From: Sphingobium sp. TKS
GTDB lineage: Bacteria > Pseudomonadota > Alphaproteobacteria > Sphingomonadales > Sphingomonadaceae
DNA: 64,000 nt
Direction of reading: 5' to 3'
Assembly: GCF_001563265.1 (NCBI RefSeq)
Contig: NZ_CP005083.1
Location: 1,367,001 to 1,431,000 of the forward strand
Every line of letters starts with the position of its first letter. The stretch's first letter is position 1. This document shows positions 9,690 to 17,508 of this stretch, in pieces. The notes beneath the pieces are model-generated. The model searched no databases, was not told where the DNA came from, and saw only the letters and a list, made by a program, of their open reading frames with translations. The position numbers were made by a program, and so were the translations under genes.

Positions 9690-9886
9690 TCTCGCTCCGC
9701 CACACGGAGCTTCGATATCCCCCTATCAATTTGCCCGGTAGCGGTTTTGGAGCGCTTATAGATTTACCCTAAGAGGAAGGAAATCTGTTGCCTAGTGATC
9801 CGCGCAGCGCCAGTAAAAGCGAGTGCAGGGGACGGACAGGGAGAAGTCGCTTGCCCAAGGCTGGCGAGCGAGGGGCTATTCAGTAG
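9690..9886 (+). ncRNA. Candidate structured RNA upstream of the RT pair
   Basis: No ORF in this 197-base gap, but several hairpins: 9694-9699/9705-9710 (GCTCCG/CGGAGC) around a CCACA loop that creates ACAC at 9702-9705; 9760-9765/9781-9786 (AGATTT/AAATCT) with a purine-rich loop; and a 9-bp stem at 9847-9855/9863-9871 ending 15 bases before the drt3a start. DRT3 systems are reported to include an RNA partner; placing it here is inference. A plain leader containing promoter and ribosome-binding site is the alternative. Confidence 0.35.
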
Positions 9887-11122
9887 ATGCACGATCCGAC
9901 GATACATCCGAAGTCGATTACACGGCAATTTAGATCGGCCGATTTCATAAAAGACCCAACCTTACTGACGCCGGATACCCTCAAGCAGGTAGTGAATGAC
10001 GCGGTGAGGCTTGGCTGTTCTGGGTTCGACGGAGTTGCGATCAAATCATCCGATCTTCGCGGTAAGTCGATATATCAGATTGATGGGCTGGCTCCCCAAT
10101 TAGTCCTCCGGCACATTACGAGTAATATCCGGCGGATTACCGGCGTTAAACAAGATGACAGACAGTTTATAGTGAACTGCATAAAAAAATTAGGGTCGGA
10201 AGGGACTAGCTTCCGAGTTTATAAATTCGATGTGAAGTCATTTTATGAGACTGTCCCCATCGACGATGTTTTGAAAATGCTTGAGAGAGACCTCGCATTT
10301 TCAGGACAGTCGGTGAGGGCGTTATCGTCTCTATTCGCTGATCTGGGGAAGTTAGGGGTTGCTGGTTTACCGCGCGGCATGGCGATTAGCGCAACTTTGT
10401 CAGAGTATCTGATGCGAAAATTTGACCGCATCGCCTCAAGCACGACCGGGGTCTGGTATTATTCGCGGTTTGTGGATGACATCATTATCATCACTGATGG
10501 TCGAGAGGATGAGCAGCCATTTAAAGTGCATATCGAAGCTGCGCTTCCAAAGGGGCTGAGGTTCAACGAAAAGTCACGTTGTTATGCCTTCGGGCAATTT
10601 AACGGCGCGAAGATGCCTTCGGATGAGCATAGCTTCGATTTTCTTGGTTATCACTTCGCTGTGAGCTGCGCGTTTCGTGGCAGCGATAATAAAATCCGGC
10701 GAGAAGTGAAGTTGGATTTGGCTCCGTCGAAAGTGAATAAAATAAAAACTCGGATAGCCAAGTCTCTAATACAGTATAAAGCTGATAATAATTTTGCCGA
10801 TTTGCGAGACAGGGTTCGGCTTTTGACGAGTAATTTTAGCTTCGAAGATCGGGTAACTGGAGCTAAAAGAAATTCAGGTGTGTATTTTAATTACCCACTC
10901 ATAACGGAACCCTCGTCAGGTGGTCTTAGGGCATTAGATAAATTCCTCCGAAACTCCATAATTTCATCAACTCCGAAAAATAAACTGTTCCCAGCCCTTG
11001 GGCCGGTTCAGGAAAAAGAGGTGATCCGATTGAGCTTCGTTCATGGTCACATAAAGAAGAGGTTTTTCTCTTTTGACCCAAAAAGATTAGCTCATCTGAC
11101 TGGATGTTGGTTTTATGCGTAA
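9887..11122 (+). CDS. drt3a: Antiviral-type reverse transcriptase, Drt3a (UG3)-like
   Basis: A 411-residue group II intron-like/unknown-group reverse transcriptase with no maturase, HNH or integrase domain. RT motifs in order: YKFDVKSFYETV (first catalytic Asp D115), GLPRGMAISATLSEYLM (about 160-176), RFVDDIIII with the catalytic pair D197-D198, and FLGYHF (motif 7). Size, the FVDD rather than YADD box, and direct overlap with a second, different RT gene (8 bases, same strand) fit the DRT type 3 defence module of paired RTs. Base composition is clearly more AT-rich than in neighbouring chromosomal genes, which agrees with transfer on an island. All catalytic residues are intact. A retron or abortive-infection RT is less likely because of the RT-RT pairing. 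Confidence 0.82.
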   Translation: MHDPTIHPKSITRQFRSADFIKDPTLLTPDTLKQVVNDAVRLGCSGFDGVAIKSSDLRGKSIYQIDGLAPQLVLRHITSNIRRITGVKQDDRQFIVNCIKKLGSEGTSFRVYKFDVKSFYETVPIDDVLKMLERDLAFSGQSVRALSSLFADLGKLGVAGLPRGMAISATLSEYLMRKFDRIASSTTGVWYYSRFVDDIIIITDGREDEQPFKVHIEAALPKGLRFNEKSRCYAFGQFNGAKMPSDEHSFDFLGYHFAVSCAFRGSDNKIRREVKLDLAPSKVNKIKTRIAKSLIQYKADNNFADLRDRVRLLTSNFSFEDRVTGAKRNSGVYFNYPLITEPSSGGLRALDKFLRNSIISSTPKNKLFPALGPVQEKEVIRLSFVHGHIKKRFFSFDPKRLAHLTGCWFYA

Positions 11123-12157
11123 ATCAGTCATAGCAAAAGGCAACATTCACCCTAACGATCATGCTCGCGCTCTCGTGACTGACACGTTGCCCGGCGACGT
11201 GCCCATAGTAGTCTCGAACGATGGCTTTTATAAGAATATCAAGGCTATCCCTCATGCCAACGGTCATTATCAAGAATTTATTGACCGACTGCTCAAAAGG
11301 GCGCGGCCTTATACAATTCCGTATCGCTATAACATACTAAGACCAAACGGATCACCGAGGAAGTTGAGCCTGATGCATCCTTCCGGTCAAATAGAAGTGG
11401 CCAATTTCTATCGCGAATACGGAAATTTGATCGCCTATTTTTGTCGCAAGTCGGATGCTTCTATTCGTTCACCTCGAAAGGTGGGCAGCCTATTTTTTGT
11501 CAGAGGTCGCGGATCAGAAAAAAATAAGCTGAAAGGCGCAGGAATAGATACAACAAATCTAGAAAATACAGTCTCAAATCCGGCATCTTATTTTGCATAT
11601 TCAGGGTATGATCGAATATACAAATTTTTCAATTCAACCGATTATATGCGGTTGGAAAAGAAATATGCCGTCATGTATTTCGCTGACATCTCTAAATGCT
11701 TCAACAGCATATACACCCATACATTATTCTGGGCCACGGCGGACGTTGCAACCGCCAAGGACAACACTTCTGTCGCAGGATTTAGTAACGCGTTCGATAA
11801 ACTGATGCAGTCCGTAAATTATAATGAAACCAACGGGATTTGCGTGGGTGCGGAAGTTAGTCGTATTTTTGCTGAGCTAATTTTGAGCGAAGTAGACAAA
11901 AGAGCCATTGAGAACCTTAGAAAGGATAGCTTGAACTTTAAGATAAATTATGAATTTCGTCGATATGTTGATGACTTCATTATTTTCGCTGATGATGACG
12001 TTGTTGCTCAAAAGGTTATGTCATCTATCAAGATCGCTCTTAGTGAATTTAATCTGCTTTTAAACGACGAGAAGACTGTTAAGGTATCTCGGCCATTTAT
12101 CACCGTTAAATCGCGAATTATTAGAGACGCGAACATCGCTTTATCGAATTTTTTTGA
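11115..12157 (+). pseudogene. drt3b: Drt3b-like reverse transcriptase, 3' end removed by an IS
   Basis: The second RT of the pair, starting with an ATG inside the last codons of drt3a. Native sequence runs for about 347 codons. The IS5-family element then begins and the frame continues into it for 16 foreign residues, stopping at 12209. The retained part includes FADISKCFNSIY (catalytic D191), the NGICVGAEVSRIF motif (about 240-252), RRYVDDFIIFADD (D286-D287) and LNDEKT. The palm is present, but sequence after about residue 347, where thumb and C-terminal regions would lie, is absent. As far as I recall, complete Drt3b proteins are considerably longer. The missing end is not found on the far side of the IS (that DNA is glcF) nor beside the second IS copy. 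AT-rich like drt3a. Probably non-functional. Confidence 0.8.
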
Positions 12158-13074
12158 GAGGCTGTGTCAGAACGGTCTCGTAATGGTGGACGATCGGGTT
12201 TCGATATGATTCCGAGGGGTTGCGACACCAACCTTGGAAGCCATCATGTGGAACCCGACCGCCCGCGTGCATCATAGCCGCGCACAGCTTCGCTATGGAA
12301 GCGATCTTACCGACGCGGAATGGCATTTGATCGAGCCATATTTGCCTGCGCCGTGCCAGCGCGGACGACGGCGATGCTGGCCGATGCGCGAGATCGTCGA
12401 AGCCATTTTCTATCTGCTGCGGACAGGATGTCCCTGGCGGCTTTTGCCCGACAGCTTTCCACCATGGCGCACGGTCTACCGGTGGTTCTGCACCTTGCGT
12501 GACGATGGGGTATTCGAAAGCCTCAATCATCATCTCGTGCAGATCGATCGCATCCGGACAGGGCGAGAACCAGCACCATCGGCCGCAGTCATCGACAGCC
12601 AGAGCGTGAAGACCTCCGAAGCAGGCGGACCTCGCGGTTACGACGCAGGCAAGAAGACCATGGGACGCAAGCGCCATGCAATGGTCGATACCGATGGTCG
12701 CGCCCTTATGATGCTGGTCCATCCTGCCGATGTGCAGGACCGCGACGGCGCGGTGCCCTTGCTCCAGCAGTCTCGCCAGCGGCATCCCTTCGTCGAGCGC
12801 ACCTATGCCGACAGCGCCTACAACAGCGATCGCGTCCGGGACGCCACCTCCATTACGATCGAAATCGTCCGCAAATTCGCCGATCAGACCGGCTTTGTCG
12901 TCCATCCCAGACGATGGGTCGTCGAACGCACCTTCGCATGGATGAACCGCAATCGTCGCCTCGCCAAAGACTTCGAGCGGACTATCAAATCCGCAACCGC
13001 GCTTCTCTATGCCGCCGCTGCCATCGTCCTCATCCGACGCATCGCTCGTTACGCATGAGATTCAAGACAGGCTC
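12158..13074 (+). mobile_element. IS5-family insertion sequence, copy A (917 bp)
   Basis: Ends are imperfect inverted repeats: GAGGCTGTGTCAGAA on the left, and on the right the complement of GAGCCTGTCTTGAATC. One transposase gene fills it. A second copy of identical length and identical transposase translation lies inverted at 32439-33355. The left flank is TGA and the right flank TTA, so there is no target duplication here, whereas copy B is flanked by TTA on both sides. This suggests copy A is the product of recombination between two insertions. Confidence 0.92.
12246..13058 (+). CDS. IS5-family transposase (copy A)
   Basis: A 270-residue single-ORF DDE transposase. An N-terminal DUF4096-like segment (DLTDAEWHLIEPYLP) is followed by the DDE_Tnp_1 domain. 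The catalytic triad is readable as D117 (AVIDSQSVKT), D189 (YADSAYNS) and E227 (RRWVVERTFAWM), followed by the Y/R-rich NRRLAKDFE stretch. No frameshift is needed, unlike the two-frame members of the IS427 subgroup that it otherwise resembles. ATG at 12246 was chosen over an in-frame TTG four codons upstream. Identical in translation to the copy at 32455-33267, so both are recent and probably active. Confidence 0.93.
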   Translation: MWNPTARVHHSRAQLRYGSDLTDAEWHLIEPYLPAPCQRGRRRCWPMREIVEAIFYLLRTGCPWRLLPDSFPPWRTVYRWFCTLRDDGVFESLNHHLVQIDRIRTGREPAPSAAVIDSQSVKTSEAGGPRGYDAGKKTMGRKRHAMVDTDGRALMMLVHPADVQDRDGAVPLLQQSRQRHPFVERTYADSAYNSDRVRDATSITIEIVRKFADQTGFVVHPRRWVVERTFAWMNRNRRLAKDFERTIKSATALLYAAAAIVLIRRIARYA

Positions 13075-13087
13075 TTAAAGGACGCCT

Positions 13088-14392
13088 ATGCAGACTAGCT
13101 TCTCCCCGGCACAGTTGGCCGATCCGGCAACGGCGTCCTCAGAAGCCGTAATTCGCAGATGCGTGCGCTGTGGTTTTTGCACAGCGACTTGCCCGACCTA
13201 TGTCTTGCTGGGGAACGAACTCGATTCACCCCGCGGCCGCATCTATCTGATGAAGGACATGCTGGAAAATCAACGGCAGCCGACGCCCGAGGTGGTGAAG
13301 CATGTTGATCGGTGCCTTTCGTGCCTGTCATGTATGACGACCTGTCCATCCAGCGTGAATTATATGCACCTGGTCGATCATGCCCGGGCCTATATTGAGG
13401 CCCGATACCGGCGGCCCTTGCTCGAGCGTCTGATCCGGGGGGTGCTGGCGTCGGTGCTCCCCTATCCCCGGCGATTTCGCTTCGCTCTTGCGCTGGCTCG
13501 CGCTGCTCGTTTTGCGGCGCCGCTCCTGGGACAGGCAGAAACGCTGCGACCGTTGGCGGCGATGCTGACGATGGCGCCCGCTAAGAAGGCGCCAAAACCG
13601 CAGGACAAGCCATCGGTGGTTCCGGACGCCAAGGGTCGGGTGATCCTTCTCCAGGGGTGCGCCGAACCGGTGCTGAAGCCCGAAATCCGCGCCGCCGCCG
13701 TTCGGCTGCTCAATCGCTGCGGTTATGAGGTGGTGTTCGCGCGAGGCGAGGGTTGTTGCGGAGCATTAGTGCACCACATGGGGCGGGAACAGGCCAGCAT
13801 GGCGGCGGCACGGCGCAATATAGATGCCTGGACCCATGAACTGGAGGGGAAGGGACTGTGCGCCATCGTGGTCACCACATCTGGCTGTGGCACCACCGTC
13901 AAGGATTATGGCTTCATGCTGCGAAACGATCCAGCCTATTCGGACAAGGCTGAGCGCATATCAGCCATCGCCAAGGATATCACCGAGTTGCTGGCGGAGA
14001 CGGATTTGCCGGCCGCCACGCCGCGCGGCCTAACCGTCGCTTATCATTCTGCTTGCTCGCTTCAGCATGGGCAGCGTCTGAATGAGGCACCAAAGACCTT
14101 GCTCATCAAGGCAGGCTACAAAGTCGTTACCCCGGCTGAGGCGCATCTGTGCTGCGGATCTGCCGGAGTGTACAATATTCTTCAGCCGACGATTGCAGAT
14201 CAACTTGGGGATAGGAAGGTTTCGCACATCGAGCGGCTGGCCCCAGATATTATCGCATCCGGCAATATCGGCTGCTCCATGCAGATCGGCAACCGAACGA
14301 CGCTGTCTGTGGTACATACCGTTGAATTGCTGGATTGGGCCACTGGCGGACCTGAACCACCGTCGCTTTATCAGGGATTCAAGGGAGCATGA
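13088..14392 (+). CDS. glcF: Glycolate oxidase iron-sulfur subunit GlcF
   Basis: A 434-residue iron-sulfur/CCG-domain protein that passes electrons from the flavin subunits of glycolate oxidase to the membrane. Two 4Fe-4S motifs are visible (C25-C28-C31-C35 and C76-C79-C82-C86), then two cysteine-rich CCG domains with GEGCCGAL and HLCCGSAG. Length matches E. coli GlcF. The ribosome-binding site AAAGGA survives between the IS end (13074) and the ATG. The partner genes glcD and glcE, normally directly upstream, are absent: the IS edge lies only 13 bases before the start codon. The protein is intact but probably orphaned, and may now be transcribed only from within the IS, if at all. Confidence 0.9.
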   Translation: MQTSFSPAQLADPATASSEAVIRRCVRCGFCTATCPTYVLLGNELDSPRGRIYLMKDMLENQRQPTPEVVKHVDRCLSCLSCMTTCPSSVNYMHLVDHARAYIEARYRRPLLERLIRGVLASVLPYPRRFRFALALARAARFAAPLLGQAETLRPLAAMLTMAPAKKAPKPQDKPSVVPDAKGRVILLQGCAEPVLKPEIRAAAVRLLNRCGYEVVFARGEGCCGALVHHMGREQASMAAARRNIDAWTHELEGKGLCAIVVTTSGCGTTVKDYGFMLRNDPAYSDKAERISAIAKDITELLAETDLPAATPRGLTVAYHSACSLQHGQRLNEAPKTLLIKAGYKVVTPAEAHLCCGSAGVYNILQPTIADQLGDRKVSHIERLAPDIIASGNIGCSMQIGNRTTLSVVHTVELLDWATGGPEPPSLYQGFKGA

Positions 14393-14682
14393 TTATTACT
14401 TTCTGATAGCTCTTCTCGACTTCGTCCGACACCAGAGCGACAGCAGCGTCACTTTTTCAGATCGACCTCCTTCCATTGCATCGTCAACAGCGCGACATTG
14501 CAGAACAGCAGACGATTGATGTGCATATTGCCCCTTCCCGAAAAATCCTTGGGAGGGGGCTTAGGAACGGAGGATCGTTCGTGACCAACGCGTATTGCGC
14601 GGCGATCTATGGCTTCTGCCAAACTGTTGAGCGGCGCTTCACGATCGTCACGCCGCTCAAATAATGGCCAGCTTAATTGGAC
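14393..14682. other. Intergenic region between glcF and tas-like gene
   Basis: No convincing coding region in about 290 bases. The only clear structure is a perfect 8-bp stem GAGCGGCG/CGCCGCTC (14629-14636 and 14651-14658). It lies between two converging genes and may help end transcription, although there is no T-run. Confidence 0.5.
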
Positions 14683-15732
14683 TTAGGGGCAGGGGTCGGG
14701 CAGGTCGCGATGAATCGCTTCGATCGCGGCCAGGGCATCCTCTTCCAGTTGGATGTAGATGCTGCCGATGTCGATCTTGAGCTGATCCAGCGATGTCGCG
14801 CCGATGATCGTGGAGGTGACGAAGGGCCGGCTGTTGACGAAGGCCAGCGCCAGTTGCGCCGGATCCAGCCCATAAGCCTGCGCGACGGCGACATAACGGG
14901 CCGAGGCCGTCGCCTGGCCGGGCAGGTCGTAGCGCACGAACTGGCGGCTGACGTCGCGGCGCGATCCCTTGGGAATCCGCCCGCCCAGATATTTGCCGGT
15001 GAGATTGCCGCCCGCCAGAGGGGAATAAGCAAGCAGCGACACCTGTTCGCGCAGCGCAAATTCCGACAAGCCATATTCGAAGGTGCGGTTGAGCAGATTA
15101 TAGGCGTTCTGGATCGATGCGACGCGCGGCAGCGCCTTTTCCCGCGACAGGCGCAGATATTCCGACACGCCCCACGGCGTTTCATTGGAGACGCCGAAAT
15201 GGCGGATCTTCCCCGCCCGCACCAGATCGGCCAGCGCGCCCAGCGTTTCCTCGATCGGAACCGTTTCGGCCGTGTCGGCCAGCCGGGTCAGCCCGCGCAC
15301 CCCGAAGGCGGGCACGGGCCGGTCGGGCCAATGCACCTGATACAGATCGATATAGTCGGTGCGCAGCCGGCGCAGGCTGTCCTCCACCGCCTGCTCGATA
15401 TTGCGGCGGTCGAGCCGGTTGTTGCCGCCGCGAAACTCCCGCACCGGATCGCGCGTGGGACCGGCGACCTTCGTGGCGAGCACGATGTCATCGCGGCGTC
15501 CACGGCCAGCGATCCAGTTGCCGATATAGGTTTCGGTCAGGAACTGCGTTTCGCGGGCCACTGGCGTCACCGGATAGGCTTCGGCGGTGTCGATGAAATT
15601 GACGCCCTCGCCAAAGGCATGGTCGAGCTGCGCATGGGCCTGCGCCTCGCTATTTTGCGAGCCCCAGGTCATGGTGCCCAGGCAGATCAGGCTGACCCTG
15701 ATCCCGGTGCGCCCCAATATGCGATATTCCAT
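14683..15732 (-). CDS. tas: Tas-like NADP-dependent aldo/keto reductase
   Basis: A 349-residue aldo/keto reductase with a (beta/alpha)8 fold. The opening RTGIRVSLICLGTMTWG, the catalytic D/Y pair in NFIDTAEAYPV, the His in YQVHWPDRPVP, FGVSNETPWG and LLAYSPLAGG follow E. coli Tas closely over the whole length, including the insert GGNNRLDRRNIEQ. Tas-like enzymes reduce small carbonyl compounds with NADPH; the physiological substrate is unknown. It stands alone on its strand and converges with glcF. Confidence 0.88.
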   Translation of the reverse strand: MEYRILGRTGIRVSLICLGTMTWGSQNSEAQAHAQLDHAFGEGVNFIDTAEAYPVTPVARETQFLTETYIGNWIAGRGRRDDIVLATKVAGPTRDPVREFRGGNNRLDRRNIEQAVEDSLRRLRTDYIDLYQVHWPDRPVPAFGVRGLTRLADTAETVPIEETLGALADLVRAGKIRHFGVSNETPWGVSEYLRLSREKALPRVASIQNAYNLLNRTFEYGLSEFALREQVSLLAYSPLAGGNLTGKYLGGRIPKGSRRDVSRQFVRYDLPGQATASARYVAVAQAYGLDPAQLALAFVNSRPFVTSTIIGATSLDQLKIDIGSIYIQLEEDALAAIEAIHRDLPDPCP

Positions 15733-15852
15733 AGTCGACCCCTAACCAGATTTCGGCCCCTCCATAACGGCTGACGAAAGCGGGTCACTCAAGATAATTT
15801 GATAGAGCGTTGAGCGCGGCTGCTTTGAAGTCCGCCGACGGCGTCGGCCGGC

Positions 15853-16182
15853 TCAGTTGTCGCAATATTCCCAGCGGCCCGCATTGCAGGCGGCCACTGC
15901 GCGGCGCCAGGCCGCCATCTCGCGCGCATAATCGGCGCGGGCTTCGGCATAGGCGTCGCGGTCGCTTTGCCGCACGCGATAGCTTTGCCTGTTCCTGGCG
16001 TCGCGCTCGCGCACATAGGCGAGCTGCTGCTGGTTCATTCGCTTGATGATCGCGCTGTCGCGTGCCCGCGCCGCGGCGCTGCGCATCGTGGGATCATGCG
16101 GATCGTCAGCCAGCGCCGCACCCGGCAATAGCGACGCACCCATCATCACCGCGCAAATGAACGAACCAAGCTTCATGACCAT
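15853..16182 (-). CDS. Small secreted protein, Arg/Ala-rich
   Basis: A 109-residue protein with a clear signal peptide (FICAVMMGASLLPGAALA, cleavage before DDPHDP), then a charged, probably helical region rich in Arg, Asp, Tyr and Ala. It ends in NAGRWEYCDN with two Cys that could pair. Likely periplasmic; function unknown. The upstream sequence has AAGGGGA three bases before the first of two close ATGs (16182 and 16176); either could be used. Confidence 0.65.
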   Translation of the reverse strand: MVMKLGSFICAVMMGASLLPGAALADDPHDPTMRSAAARARDSAIIKRMNQQQLAYVRERDARNRQSYRVRQSDRDAYAEARADYAREMAAWRRAVAACNAGRWEYCDN

Positions 16183-16282
16183 GCGTCCCCTTTTTTCTTG
16201 CACCAGCTATTTGCGCGGCGGCCGGAACAAGGCAACCGATTTGCGACGAGCGGCGGTCCGGGCGCCCGCCTGCAAGCGAAAG

Positions 16283-17458
16283 TCATGGCGCGAGTGGATG
16301 GACCGCTTCCAGGTTCAGCCAATTCGCTATGTTGGCCAGTTCGGACTGCAAGGCGTCGCGGCTATGATCGGGGGCATCGGGTTCGAGGTGGACCGATTGC
16401 ACGATCAGCCTGGATGCATGGCGATCCGCCTTGAGGTCCACCCGCGCAACCAATTGGTCGCCCAGCAGGAAGGGCAGCACATAATATCCATGCAGCCGCT
16501 TCTCTGCCGGAACGTAGATTTCTATCCGGTAGCGGAAGCCGAAGAGCCGCTCGGCCCGGTCGCGCTCCCAGATCAGCGGGTCGAACGGCGCGAGCAGTGC
16601 CTGCGCCTCGATCCGCCGTGGTCGGCGGGCGTCGCGGTGCAACCAGGCATGTCTCCAGCCGGGCACCTCCACCGGGATCAGCACGCCCTCCTCGGCAAGC
16701 GCATGGATGGCGGGGCGGGCCTCCTCGGGCGATTGGCGGAAATAGTCGCGCAGCTCGCGCTCGGTCGCGATGCCGTGCGCCGCCGCCGCGCGCTCGATCA
16801 GGGCGCGGTGCGCCTCGGCCTCCGTCGGGGTCGGCAGGGCGAGGATATTGTCCGGAATGACCCGCTCGGTCAGGTCATAGACCCGCTCGAAACTGCGGCG
16901 GCGGGTGGCTGTCGTGATGTGTCCCGCCCAGAAAAGCCATTCGAGCGCCCGCTTGGTGTCGCTCCATTCCCACCAGCCCGACTGCCCCTTATGCGCTTCG
17001 AAGTCCGATGTCGCCAAAGGGCCGTCCACTCTGATCCGGTCGAGCAGCGCCATCGCCTCCGCCCGCCGCTCGGTCGCGTAGAGGCGCATCCGGCCCCACC
17101 CAGCTTCGCCGCGATCGGCCTGCGCCATGCGCCAGCGCAGGAAGGGGTGCATGGCGAAGGGCAGCAGAGATGCTTCATGCGCCCAATATTCGAACAGCTT
17201 CCGCCGCCGGCCCGCACCCCAGGCCAGAGTGTCGAGATCGGCACGGTCATAGGCGCCCAATCGCGAAAATGCCGGCAGATAGTGCGCCCGGGCCAGAATA
17301 TTGACGCTGTCGATCTGATGCAGGTGCAGCCTGTCCAGGATTCGCTGGAGATGGATGGGCCGCGGAGTTTCGCTTCGCTTGGCGCCGAAGCCTTGGGCTG
17401 AAAGGGCGATGCGCCTCGCCAGCGGCAGCCCTATACGCTCGATCTTCGTCACTGGCAC
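16283..17458 (-). CDS. ycaQ: YcaQ/AlkX-type winged-helix DNA glycosylase
   Basis: A 391-residue HTH_42 (DUF1006) protein. In this family E. coli YcaQ unhooks DNA interstrand crosslinks by cutting N-glycosidic bonds of alkylated bases. The catalytic QxD motif is visible as Q48-I-D50 in LHQIDSVNILARAHYLP, the most conserved stretch, followed by FSRLGAYD. C-terminal features LLAPFDPLIW and RLHGYYVLPFLLGDQLVARVD also match. Lone gene, about 50 bases downstream of the receiver-dehydrogenase gene on the same strand, so read-through from that operon is possible. Confidence 0.85.
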   Translation of the reverse strand: MPVTKIERIGLPLARRIALSAQGFGAKRSETPRPIHLQRILDRLHLHQIDSVNILARAHYLPAFSRLGAYDRADLDTLAWGAGRRRKLFEYWAHEASLLPFAMHPFLRWRMAQADRGEAGWGRMRLYATERRAEAMALLDRIRVDGPLATSDFEAHKGQSGWWEWSDTKRALEWLFWAGHITTATRRRSFERVYDLTERVIPDNILALPTPTEAEAHRALIERAAAAHGIATERELRDYFRQSPEEARPAIHALAEEGVLIPVEVPGWRHAWLHRDARRPRRIEAQALLAPFDPLIWERDRAERLFGFRYRIEIYVPAEKRLHGYYVLPFLLGDQLVARVDLKADRHASRLIVQSVHLEPDAPDHSRDALQSELANIANWLNLEAVHPLAP

Positions 17459-17508
17459 AGGCTAGAGGGCGCTGCCGACGGTGACAATCCCAAACCCGCT
17501 GTGGCCGC

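Noticed and set aside
9655-9710. CRISPR-like repeat array near the integrase
   Set aside because: The repeats are single hairpins, not regularly spaced direct repeats; no spacer pattern or cas gene is present anywhere in the window.
9887-12157. Group II intron or retron
   Set aside because: No maturase or HNH domain, no intron boundary structure, and two distinct overlapping RT genes instead of one; no msr/msd-type inverted repeats pairing around the RT.
12158-12209. C-terminal extension of drt3b into the IS as native coding sequence
   Set aside because: The last 16 residues are encoded by the IS left end, which is identical at copy B, so they are not part of the original gene.
14082-14519. 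Frame overlapping the end of glcF and running into the gap
   Set aside because: Out of frame with glcF, Arg/Ser-rich, no ribosome-binding site and no similarity.
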